A DNA stretch of 64,000 bases from Silene conica (taxonomy: Eukaryota; Streptophyta; Magnoliopsida; Caryophyllales; Caryophyllaceae). The position numbers and the translations under genes were made by a program. Positions 23,808 to 35,290 of the stretch are shown piece by piece. Numbering within the stretch: the first letter of the stretch is position 1; every line of letters starts with the position of its first letter. Below the pieces are notes generated by a model that made no database searches, had not been told where the DNA came from, and was given only the letters and a program-made list of their open reading frames with translations. The stretch lies in contig CM055313.2 of assembly GCA_029255685.2 (NCBI GenBank), positions 77,230,641 through 77,294,640 of the forward strand. Reading direction: 5' to 3'.

Positions 23808-25084
23808 AGTTAGAAATCGAATTTCAAATTATTAACTCATATCTCATATGAGTTTAATTATTTAAGTTTGGTCTTAAAATTTAACTAGAACTTATGCATG
23901 CATGATGATTACATAAGATGAAAAAAAATGTCCTTACATTGCTTTAGAAGGTTTATACTCAATTAATCTCCGATTAATTGAGTCTTGTAAAACCGTTTAC
24001 TCTTACCAACAGTCTAAAATAAAACCGTCTCCAAAAGCTCGTATCAAGAACCTTATCTCAAACCAAAATCAATTTTGTTACTAGAAAATTGAATTTAGTT
24101 ACCTAGAAATAATAATAATAATATTATTAATCTTTTGAGAAAATGAATTTATTTCTCTAGAAAAACTATTTTTCTAGAGAGAATGGGAGTAGTGTGGAAT
24201 GAATGTATCTATGAAAAATGAGCAAGCCTCCTTTGCAGGTATGTAGAGTGTAGAATATAAGGAACAAAATTGGCTCCTTACACAAGCCATATGGCCGGCC
24301 ATCTCAAGGCCTAAAGAGTCAATGCATGCCCTCTACATTATGCTTATGCATACAAAGTTTCTTACACCTATGTCTTACACAAATACTAGCTTGTAAGCTA
24401 TGTAATGATTGTGTACAAATTAACACACAATCACCGAATTCACCCATGCATTACACGATCCATATGGGATAAAATGGACTCCATTTTATTTTGTCAATTG
24501 TGTTAAATTGTAACATGTCACACATGTCACATTACACACGAACCAATTTGTTAATTATGTAATTTTAACTCCTTAAAATTCATAATTTATAAATCTATAA
24601 CATTTAAATAATTCTACTAGTAATTGTTAATTACTATCTTATAAAAATGTGTAATCATATTTTTAGTTACAACTATTTATGTAATTTATGATTGACCGTA
24701 TACATTCCCAATTTAATCGTTTCCTAAACAATTAAATTAAACCGAGTAATAAAACAATTTTGATTACTTTGACAATTACTATTATAATCACATTATAATA
24801 ATATAGGTCACGTAAAATCATTTCCAATTTCAAGGTATTAATTCATACGTATCCATATACGGTTAATTAAATATTCTATTGAGACGGAATTCCCTAAATA
24901 TATGACCTTAAGGCATCAACTGATCACCACCATCATATGACGATAATGTCAAACTCTAGACAGCCAATCATTATCAATAAATGTTGATCAGTCGACTTTA
25001 AAAGAGTAACATTCTTAATTGTGTTTCATTAAAATGAGATTTAAATATGTGAATGCATTATTGTCGAGGACACAACCTCCAACA
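23808..25084 (-). repeat. Copia 3' LTR
   Basis: 1277 bp, ending CCTCCAACA on the plus strand. Its first 239 bases match 55661-55899. The adjoining ATCTCCCACTTGTCC is the reverse complement of the purine tract that classically precedes a Copia 3' LTR. Confidence 0.85.
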
Positions 25085-27250
25085 ATCTCCCACTTGTCCG
25101 CGACAAGTGTGTGTTACCAATTCTCTTGCCCTATTACTATCTCTCACTCAATGCAAGGCATCGTCACAGGTCGTATTAGCAAGTGATCATATCAAGAGTT
25201 GTTTTCTCGATCTGGAGACATAACTATCTGACCGGAATTATTTACCATAGATACCTTCCGAGCGTGATCACGCATTTCTAATTATTTACTCCTCGAGTGG
25301 CCTAGAGATACTTGTTAACCCTGACAAGGGGTGGACAATTCCTAATCGATCTATTCCCTTCGGCTAGCCACAACCCATCAAACCCAAAATATATCCTTAT
25401 AAATCCCAGTTACGAAGGTATTAGGACATAAATCAAAGTTACTCTGAAAACTATGCTATCTTGGGCGAATAGTCATTAGTCAAAGAATCGACTCATATGA
25501 AACACGATAGAAGCTCCCGCCACGACCAGACAATCTTATATAAGAAAAGCCAGAGCTCTATAAGCGGTCAATAGCCCGGCAAATGTATCCTAACATATCC
25601 TTCCCTAGGTAATCGACTAGTCATCTCGTATGACTCTATGGCATCTGAACTCGCCATCAATCGCAACACTCATTTAGTTGCTTCGAGACGTTACCTCATT
25701 TAAGCTACTAGAGGTCATGATGATTCAATTCACTTTAAAGGGGTTCAATATGGTCTTACCATCACATTTGAATATGACATGACCTTTGGGTTGAGTTATT
25801 AATAACTCAAACGATAAGTGTGATTACAACATCTAAGTAGTCAATACTTGATTACTACTTAATGTTCAATAATTTTAAGTGTTTTGAAAACACTTTTCTA
25901 GAATTACAATTATCTTCATTCCATGTTATCCTTATAACATGATCTTCCTAAGTACTCACTTATGGATCATATCCATGTATATCCTCTTTAACTTGAAAGA
26001 CGCAAGTCATCTCATGACTAGTGAATTAAGTGCTTGTGCATGGTGCAACTCCTAGTTTCAAAATGCTACACATAATCACTATGTACTTATGTATTTTGTA
26101 GAATCTTGTCATGACAACGTAATCAAATTACAAGTCATTAAAATGCATAGTCAATGAATGTAAGCCAAGATTATCTTAAATCTTTTGAGAATTTGGAGCT
26201 TACGTCGTTGTAAACCTTTTAACACATGACTAAGTTATCATCCAAAATCTCGAATTGATCATTATCTCTCTTTCAGAACACATTATAATTCATGACAGCT
26301 TAATCATTTACTTGATAATTCTTAAGCAGGTTATCCCGCAAGAGAATATGCGTCAAGCTTTACATGACTGTACTAATGCGGCGGAAACATTAGTAGTTTT
26401 AAACATGTAAATTATAGTAGTTAAGGTTCGATAAATTTCCATGATCTCATCATGGTAATTCTATCTTCATCTCTATGAATAACCTTAATACCTTTTCAAT
26501 AAAACAAGGTGTCTTTTACAATCTCAAATAAAAATCTCATGTTTAATTAGATTTAAATCATATCAAATTGTCATCTAAAATTGAAAACTCGTATACTTCC
26601 TTGAAGTATGAATGCCTCATTGCAAATGAGCAATAAGTTTTTACTGATGACGTTCACTCCCACTTAACTCTTGTTTCTGCCAGAATCTGAAAATTCTGAA
26701 TATCTTCTTTAAGAATATTCTTGTCATTCCTCAATGACTGAATGAGTTCAAATTTTGGAGCGAAACTCCCACTAAACTTTATACTTTAATAATTAATCAT
26801 AAAGCCCTCACTCAATTCTATGTTCCTTAACATTTGATGAATTGAAGATGATTGGGATAAAACCTTATATGCTCATTCGCATATCCTTTCAAATACCCTT
26901 ATGAAAAGCGGATTTTAAAGTCTAGTAATTTCATTCTAAATGAAATACATTACTAGTTTCGACGAAGTTACTCATTAACTTTGCAAACTATAGACATCAA
27001 TATGTCTACCTATGCTTCTCTTAATAAATCTTATTTATTAGCATATACACAATTTAAGTTTTATGGACCTCGAATTTACATTGACACATTTGGATCATTA
27101 TCTAAATCCAAGAACATTTTCTTGATTTTTTGCAAAATCTTTTGAAATATTTTTCCTTCTAGTCTCCTCGCGTAGTGCATATAAGAATCTTATCTTATAG
27201 TACATTCATGTGTGAGCGAAACTTCTTGTCTCCTCACGTAGTGTATATAA
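25085..27250 (-). other. Non-coding 3' interior of the Copia element
   Basis: About 2.2 kb with no reading frame of note on either strand, where an intact Copia element would carry polymerase. Near its right end (27160-27253) is a tandem repeat of about 66 bp (TCTCCTCGCGTAGTGCATAT and variants), into which the CACTA element inserted. Confidence 0.6.
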
Positions 27251-27279
27251 GAACACTACAAAAAACACGCGTTTTTCTG

Positions 27280-27725
27280 ACGGAAAAAATCCGTCACAAA
27301 CAGCTAAAATCCGTCAGGAAACAGCATTCCTGACGGAATATCCGTCAATAAATTCCGTCACTAAAATTCGTCACTAAAAATCAAGTACTGACGGAATTTC
27401 CGTCAGTACTTGATATTATTGACGAAATTTCCGTCACATAAGGTCAACAAGAATATTGACCATAGTGACGGAATTTCCGTCAATAATATAAATACTGACG
27501 GAATTTCCGTCAGGAAAGTCAACAAAAAGTTTGACCGTAGTGACGGAATTTCCGTCAGTAATATATATTACTGACGGAAATTCCGTCACTATGGTCAAAC
27601 TTCTTGTTGACTTTCCTGACGGAAATTCCGTCAGTAGTCTTTATTATTGACGAAAATTCCGTCACTATGGTCAATATTCTTGTTGACTTTCCCGACGGAA
27701 TTTCCGTCAGTAATTTGTGCGAGTA
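27280..27725. repeat. CACTA left subterminal palindrome array
   Basis: About a dozen variants of CTGACGGAATTTCCGTCAG, each nearly self-complementary, spaced 10-30 bases. In CACTA elements such subterminal repeats bind the accessory transposition protein. The longer palindromes resemble one another more than the intervening sequence does. Confidence 0.85.
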
Positions 27726-28041
27726 TGGCCGGGAACAACAGCCTGCTGTCCAGCCACAATGTTATTGAAACATTGTTTTACATATTCACGCGTTCATTAT
27801 CAAAACCTGCAACAAACAAACACACTCGTCGACCGCAAAGCGGGAATCCAATTTCCACATCAGCCGCGTATCAGGATCCAAAGGTACTTAATAAATAAAG
27901 TCAAATAACATACAATGGTCCATAATTTGTTTAAACTACCACACAAAAGCTCAACATGATCAATTCTTTAGCTACATATTAATTAACTTAAGTCATAAAC
28001 TAACACCAACTAGCTAACTAGCATGAAACCTAAAGCATAAT

Positions 28042-29461
28042 CTAACCTATGGGGGCTATACTACCGTCACCTCCAAAACCAAATCCATCGTCTGGAGGGC
28101 GATCTCTACTGTTAGGAGGGGGAAAACCTGAACAGGTGTTCGGGGGCAAATGTGATTGCATTTGTGCCCACATCTCAGCCATGCGCTGTTCCATATCCTT
28201 CTTGTTGTTGTTGACTTGTTGCTGAAGATCCTCTCTCGCGGCGCGCTCCTTACCCAACTCCTGTTGAATGCGAGTGTACTCAGTGGGTGCGTAGGAGCAG
28301 GATCGACGACCTTTGTTTCCTGGAGGCTCGTACCAAACTGTTGGCCCTATCGAACCGGTGCTGAACATTCTGGACTTCTTGTCAAACCCGTCAACAGCCT
28401 TGTAGAAGGCCCCATACTCGTCTCGAGGCTCTCCATTTGGAGTGGGCTGAGAAATGATTTCCTTATAAGCAGCCTGGAAAACAAAAAAATTAAGAAAAAA
28501 ATGTTATACTTATCATCAAAATTCAAACGAAAAAATTAACTAATTTGTAAATTAATTAGTAGATATATTGACTTACATCGATCTTCGCAGCTTGAGGGTT
28601 GACCCACTGTTGAAACTTATTCTTCTTAGTATACTCAAACAGCTTATACGGCGTTGCCTCGTCACCCTGAAATAAGTTTGAATACAAAAGTTGATGAAAA
28701 TATAATCGGATTGGTTAACCAAATTGTGAAAAATATATAAATATAAATATTACTTACCAATTATTTGAAAGCATCCGAGCAACTCTTTCGGCCAAGAGTA
28801 TGGGTGCCCAACGCTTTCCCGTCTACACCACCGGATCTCCTATTTGCCTTATTAATTGCAGATTTTTTGGCATAGTCAGGATCATCTTCAGCCCTCTTTT
28901 GAAGCTTCACCCACCACCTCTCAGGGCACCAATTTGGCCTTTTCCGGTTATAATTGGTGCCATTGACGAGACTTGTAATCCTCCGCGAAACACGAGTCTT
29001 CCACTCGGTCTTGGGATCATAGCCAACTTCCACAACTTTGACACGATTCTGTTAAAAAAAAATAGGATATTATAAAAACTGTGTTATGATTGAATTAAAC
29101 AAGCTTAGTTAAAAAATGATAATTTGGAAATTTATATACCTGGAAGTAAGTGTACATCTTCTTACGTTGTCCATGGCTGGCTTGACTCCAATTGGTGAAA
29201 AACTCTTTCCCCAAATTACGGGTGAATGACCAAGTGACATAGTCCTTGATTGGCTGGTCATCCCACCTGAAAATAAAACATATACATAAGCATTATATTG
29301 TGAATTATGGTAAAGTCAAAATAAAAAAATAAAATAAATGAAACACTTACCAATACCCCTGTTCAGGATCACGTGACAGGTTCACCGTTCCGGTCTCTTC
29401 CTCGTGTGAAGGTTCCTCTACCGGGTCGTCGTCGCCGCTGTCTTCCTCATCCTCATCAGCA

Positions 29462-29501
<40 letters not shown>

Positions 29502-29607
29502 CTGGTTGTGGTTCATGAGGAATCTGTGTGTTCTCCTCCCGACGACGACGTCCTCCGGCATTACTATTCCCACCTAAATATCGTCTAACAAAACCACCAC
29601 CTACCAT
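28042..29607 (-). pseudogene. Transposase_24-type CACTA gene (second gene), one nonsense codon
   Basis: Five inferred exons with GT-AG borders: 29607-29351, 29276-29140, 29048-28758, 28666-28577 and 28473-28042. Exon 1 starts MVGGGFVRRYLGG and encodes a poly-Gln tract, then an acidic stretch (DEDEEDSGDDD). Exon 3 has WKTRVSRRITSLVNG and RPNWCPERWWVKL, typical of the plant transposase Transposase_24 (PF03004) family. Exon 5 is a coiled-coil-like segment (about 28156-28300) with a Gly/Pro tail. Exon 3 carries TAA at 28761-28763, four bases before its donor, where CAA (Gln) would keep the frame into exon 4. The product is probably the accessory DNA-binding protein that acts on the subterminal repeats; this is inferred from the family. 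Confidence 0.7.
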
Positions 29608-29768
29608 GATAAACACTAAAACAACACCAGCTATATGAAACAAATTGCAACATAACAAACTTAGATGATACATATAAAAGTGCAATAGAACAAATTGATT
29701 AAATAAAAGCAATAGAACAAACTGCTTGAATGTTTACAATTGTTATAACAATCCATACATTTCTACAA

Positions 29769-32700
29769 CTAGTCATCTTCACTATCACTATCACTAGACA
29801 ACAAAAGAGGTTCGTTATCTGAAAATATTACTCCTACTTCTTCATCGACTTCCTCATTTTCCTCTCTTATACTTTCTTCAAAATCATCTTCATCCTCTTC
29901 AACTTCATATTCATCTTCACCCCTTTCTACAACCACGTCATATTCATCTTCACTTTGTGTCTCTTCCACCACAACTGGCGAAACTGAGTGATCATTGAGA
30001 ATCGCATCTTCTTGGAAGACAGTTTTGTCAATAGGAGCATCAACATGTGATCTTGCCTTGATTTTGAAAACTGCGGACCATTGATTACTTTTCTTAGTAG
30101 TTGGATAAGGAGCATAACAAACTTGATCTACTTGAAAAGCCGCCACAAATGGATTATGTCCACGAAGTTGCTTCTTTATGTTCACATCAACAAGTCCGTA
30201 TACCTTATGGATACTTAGCCCTTGTGGAGAATTATCAAACCAATTACATTTAAATAATATGACCTTATACACCCTTCGCTCGGTATGATAAAGAAGCTCA
30301 ATTATTTCATTCAGGGTTCCATAGTAGTCTAACCCATCTGTAGAATTCACACAAACCCCGTTGCTTATAGTAGATTTTGAAACATCAACTCCCTCCATAA
30401 AAGCTCGAAATTTGTAGCCATTAATAGAATATCGCCTCCATGTTCTCACCGAGTTACTAGGGCCTAATGCTAAAGCTACTATTAACGGATCTTTGAATCT
30501 AAGTGCCTATTAATATAGAATGCAATTGTGTTATTATTAATTAATATGAAATTAGTAATAATTAGTAAAAAATTCAATTAGTATCACTTACTTCTTTTTC
30601 GAACCAGTGCGGAAAACTTTTGTCATGTTTGGTCCAAACATCATCAGAAGATATGACATCAGGAAATGTGAGTTTGATATGTGTCTCAAATTCCCTAGTT
30701 GGATTTAAAAAACATGTTTTAATTATGCATTATATATATGATATAATTTGAGTAATAATGATGAAATGATTACTTACTTTTCATATGGAGCTAAAAATTC
30801 TCCTAAGTTCCTCAACACGTAAAAATGAGCATCTTCATATTCTTTCTCATTCAAGTATCTCTGGACACATTTTCCAGTTGTAGTTCCCATTTGATCATTG
30901 AATAACTCAGGTAGTTTTGAATTTGGCTGGTCATCGGAATTCAAAACATCTAAATCTTTCGCTTTTGTGTCAATGTGATCTTCAAAATATAGGGAACAGA
31001 AGTTTGCAATTTCTTCTAACAAAAAAGCGTTGCATATGGAACCCTCAACCTGAGCTTTATTGCCAATTTTTTTTTTCAAGTGATTAAGAAATCTCTCAAA
31101 CGGATACATCCATCGATACTGAACAGGTCCTCCAACCTTCGCTTCATAAGGTAAGTGAACAGGCAAATGCTCCAAAGAATTGAAGAAAGAAGGGGGAAAT
31201 ATCTTCTCTAACTTGCATATTATCTCCGCAATGTTTGACTCTAGTTGATCCATAGAGTCAACTGTGATCGTTGAAGTACACAAGTCTCTGAAGAATTGAC
31301 TTATTTCAGTGATTGCATTCCAAGAACCCGTTGGGAGCAAATATTTCAGTGCAACGGGAAGTAACCGTTCCATAAAAACATGACAATCATGACTTTTCAT
31401 GGAATGCAACACCATCTTCTTATGGTCAACACACCGACTCAAATCCGAAGCATAACCATCCGGGAATTTCAAATTATTAACCCATTCACATACAGCCTTC
31501 TTCTCTGCCATGTCTAAAACAAACTTAGATGATACGGGTCGTTTAAAACAAAGTTCATTAAAGTCAGCTTTACCCTTAGGGCCAAACATAGTTTTCCCGG
31601 GTACATCCATCACCGTGTTGATAATTTGTTCAAAAACGTTTTTCTCAATGTGCATCACATCTAAGTTTTGTCGAATCAGCAATGTTTTCCAATAAGGAAG
31701 TTCCCAAAAGATACTTTGTTTCCACCACCCTTCATCATTGTCTTTCAATCTTTTCAATTCTTGATCAGAAGCATCAACAATTTTTGGTAAATCTTTGACA
31801 GATTCCCAGACTTCATCACCAGTCAATCTAACTGAAGCTATCCGATCATTGGTTTTCTTATTCTTTAAAAAATGCTTGCAATTGTCACGGAAGGAATGAT
31901 CCGGTCTCAAGAACTCACGGTGACAATCAAACCAAGAAATTTTTCTGCTATTTCTAAGCCAAAACGTTTTATGTTCTTTTTTATGACAATAAGGACAAGC
32001 ACGATATCCACTTGTGGCCCAACCGGAAAGCATGCCATATGCTGGGAAATCATTGATCGTCCACATTAATGCAGCCCTTAACTAAAAATTCTGTTTCTTG
32101 GATACATCGTAGGTGTAAACGCCATTTTCCCAAAGTTCTTTCAACTCTTTAATCAACGGTTGAAGGTAGACATCCAAATTTGACTTGGGGTTCTTAGGAC
32201 CTGGAACGATCATGCTTAGAAACATAAACTGTCTCTTCATGCATAACCAAGGAGGTAAGTTATACGGAGTGACAATTACTGGCCAACATGAGTATTTCTT
32301 CCCAAATTGTCCATATGGTTGAAAGCCATCAGTACACAAACCCAACCGAACATTGCGAGGCTCACTTGCAAACTCTGGATGCTCTCTATCGAAATGTTTC
32401 CACGCTTCTCCATCACTTGGGTGTGCCATAGTCCCCATTTTTCTTAATCGGGAGTTTTTATGGTGCCAAGTCATCTCACCTGCTAGGTGTTTGGTTGCAT
32501 ATAGACGTTGCAACCTTGGCGCAAGCGGAAAATAAATTAATGGTTTACATGGAATTCGCCTACGTCTTGAATTCTTATCACTTTTATACCGAGATGCATG
32601 ACACTTTCTACATTGTTCAAGATTAGCATCTTCCTCCCAAAAGAGCATGCATCCAGTAGGACAAGCATCAATCTTCTGATCTGATAGGGTAGTTGTAGTC

Positions 32701-33343
32701 CCTTTAAAAGATTTTTTACCTCATTAAAATTACGCGCCATTTGATTGTCCTTTGGAATAATGTCACCAACGAAGGACACAAAACCATTGGCGCATCTAAG
32801 AGATATGTTGTTCTCACATTTGAGTGTTACCAACCTAGCAGCCGCTTCCAACAAACTTATACTACCTCCCTCGTACACTGGTTTTTCTGCTTTTTCTAAC
32901 ATTTTAAAGAAGGAAGAAACCTGAGGGTTTGGGGTTTCATGACGCACTTCTTCATCACTAACACCATCGGGATTGAGTTGATCCTCCATTATTTGATCAA
33001 CGGTATCACGTAATGCATTTTCCACAAACTCACGATACGGATTTTCATTAACTACTGTACTGCTTGTACTTCCTTTCGTAGAACGGTTTTCACCGTGATA
33101 TGTCCATACATAGTAATTCTCGGTAAAACCATTTGACCACAAATGATTTTGAACATCCCTTATCTTTTTAAAAGCGCCGTTATTGCATTTTTTACACGGA
33201 CACCTCGTTTCACCTAAATCCTTGTACACACTACTTTGTTCCACAAATTTAAGAAACTCCTTCACCCCATTTGCAAATTCACGCTTAGGTTTCTTTTTAT
33301 CGTCTAATCTTTCATACATCCACTGTCGCTCTATTCTTTTCAT
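29769..33343 (-). pseudogene. TNP2-type CACTA transposase gene, frameshift and stop
   Basis: Start ATG complementary to 33341-33343 (MKRIERQWMYERL). Domains in order: transposase-associated (Cys-rich CPCKKCNN), TNP2 core (ASRYKSDKNSRRRR, YFPLAPRLQRLYATKHLAG, WTINDFPAYGMLSGW, NLDVMHIEKNVFEQI), DUF4218 (LPVHLPYEAKVGGPVQYRW), then DUF4216 after two small introns. Splice borders inferred: 30774 donor, exon 30694-30593, exon 30506-29769. Near 32668 a 5-bp repeat (ATCAGATCAG, minus strand) shifts the frame before the expected KIDACPTGCM reading. TAG at 32082-32084 interrupts NF*LRAALMWT. The acidic C-terminus ends SDSDSEDD. It would cut and join the transposon ends in the nucleus; this copy cannot make full-length protein. 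Confidence 0.85.
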
Positions 33344-33839
33344 GTTATTATGAATCTACATATATATTGGCCAGATTTATATATATGTTAAAAGATTAAA
33401 AAACAAAGTTATAAGCAAAATAAATACATATTAATTAAACATATTAGCATAGCAATTCAGTTAACAAATAATAATATTTCTTTATTTGTTTTTCATGGGT
33501 CCTTATCACTCCAACCTAAACCCATCAATGTACGTTTCAAGTCACTAACAAACACGTACTTGTGATTTATTAATGACAAAAAAATCAGTTCCTGGACTAT
33601 ACCACCAGATGTACAATGCTATTGTACATCCGGGGTCATTTTAGTCTTTGTTCTAATTATTTTTGAAAAAAAAGAAGTCAGTAATCTCATTCTTCCCCAC
33701 TTTCTTTTTCTATGTAACTTATTCCTTATTTTTCTAACTCATCTTCCTCCCTCATTCAGTAATTGATTTTTCTCATTAATTATTATCTCTCCATCTTTCA
33801 GTTTATTTAATTATTATGTCAAGGTAATTTTTTATTTTA

Positions 33840-34780
33840 TTAGTCCATATTATTTTTACATTAGCTCATAATCCTATATTAATAGCTCGTATTCTTATAA
33901 TAATAGCTCATATTCTTATCTTAATAACTCATATTTTTCTATTAATAACTCATATTCTTATCTTAATAACTCGTATTTTTTTTATATTAGCTCGTATTCT
34001 TTTAATATTATCTCGTATTCTTTTAATATTAGCTCGTTTTCTTTTTATATTAGCTCGTTTTCTTTTTATATTAGCTCGTATTTTTACGGTAATAACTTGT
34101 ATTCTTTTGTGCTCGTATTTTTTAGTTTGTGATTTTCTTAAACTCGTATTCTTTTTACATTAGCCCGTATTCTTATATTAATAGCTCGTATTCTTATCTT
34201 AATAGCTCATATTTTTATATTAATAGCTCGTATTCTTATATCAACAACTCGTATCCTTATCTTAATAACTCGTATTTTTTTATATTAGCTCGTATTCTTT
34301 TAATATTAGCTCATATTCTTTTTATATTAGCTCATATTCTTAGGGTAATAATTTGCATTCTTATGTGCTCGTATTTTTAGTTAATATTAGCTCGTATTCT
34401 GTTTACATGTTGTTCAAAATTTGGGGAATTGTTGTGTATTACTATGTTGAATAAACTTTTTTATCCAATATTTATATTAGCTCGTATTCTGTTTACATTA
34501 GCTCAAATACTTTTTATACTTAGCTCATATTCTTATCTTAATAACTCATATTTTTATTTTATTAGTCCATTCTTTTTACCTTACCTCGTATTTTTATATT
34601 CATAGCTCGTATTTTTATAATAATAGTTCGTATTCTTATATTAGTAGCTCGTATTCTTATCTTTAATAACTCATATTTTTATATTAATAACTCGTATTTT
34701 TTTTATATTAGTTCGTATTCTATTAATATTAGTCCGTATTATTTTTATATTAGCTCATATTCTTAGGGTAATAGCTTATC
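33840..34780. repeat. AT-rich minisatellite, TATTAGCTCGTATTCTT-type
   Basis: About 0.9 kb of imperfect 17-20-bp repeats (consensus near TTATATTAGCTCGTATTCTT). Variants read AATAGCTCATATTCTTA or AATAACTCGTATTTTT. There are several dozen units with short non-repeat gaps. It can be translated as a Tyr/Ser/Ile/Asn-rich frame, but that follows from the repeat and is not a gene. Confidence 0.85.
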
Positions 34781-35239
34781 GTAAATATTCATTTGTTAAG
34801 TGATTTGGGGTCAGAAAATTTACCCTAAATATCCATTAGGGTTATTATTGGTGTAAATATTCATTAGGGTTAGTATTGGTGTAAATATTCATTAGGGTTA
34901 TGATTGGTGTAAAAATTTACCTCAAATTAGTATTGTTTGATGCGTTTTTGCTTCTTGATGTCGATGCAAATTGCTTCTCGTTCACCGAAATATTATTCGA
35001 TGCATTTTTCCACCTTGCTGAACATACCAATCGCTTACCTTCAACCATCTTCGAATCAAATTTTGGTGGGAGAGAAATTTGTTGTGACTGTCGTCAAGAA
35101 AGAGTTAAGAAAAGGTTTATGTTGATGGATAATTAGATATTTGTTTTGTATTGGGCTCTAATAGAAAATTAAAAATTATATATTAGGTGAGCCTGATGTA
35201 CCATGCTTCTATACACCTGGATGTAGGATCCTATTTGTG
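34780..35239. other. Right part of the inverted-repeat element, non-coding
   Basis: Contains three near-copies of TATTCATTAGGGTTA (about 34835-34910). The rest is unremarkable and ends with the weak inverted repeat at 35185-35239. No supported gene. Confidence 0.5.
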
Positions 35240-35290
35240 CAAAAAAATTCGGCAGCAATTCCCATCCGTTCTTCAAATACACAATGTAGA

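Larger units (their letters stand above)
33585..35239. mobile_element. Inverted-repeat DNA element (MULE- or hAT-like), non-autonomous
   Basis: 1655 bp. Flanked by CAAAAAAA (33577-33584 and 35240-35247). The duplicate unit shows the uninterrupted site once (48934-48941), which proves the insertion. Ends are weakly inverted: CCAGATGTACAATGC near the left, and CCAGGTGTATAGAAGC on the opposite strand near the right (20 of 29 bases match over the core). No transposase was seen. The interior is mostly a minisatellite. The 8-bp duplication favours hAT, but a 9-bp duplication with one mismatch (MULE) is also possible. Confidence 0.7.

Noticed and set aside
28800-29588. Plus-strand frames over the CACTA second gene, including a poly-Val stretch
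   Set aside because: Antisense to the exons; the poly-Val is the reverse reading of the poly-Gln tract.
34129-34380. 83-residue Tyr/Ser/Asn repeat protein
   Set aside because: Direct translation of the minisatellite, with no sign of codon selection.
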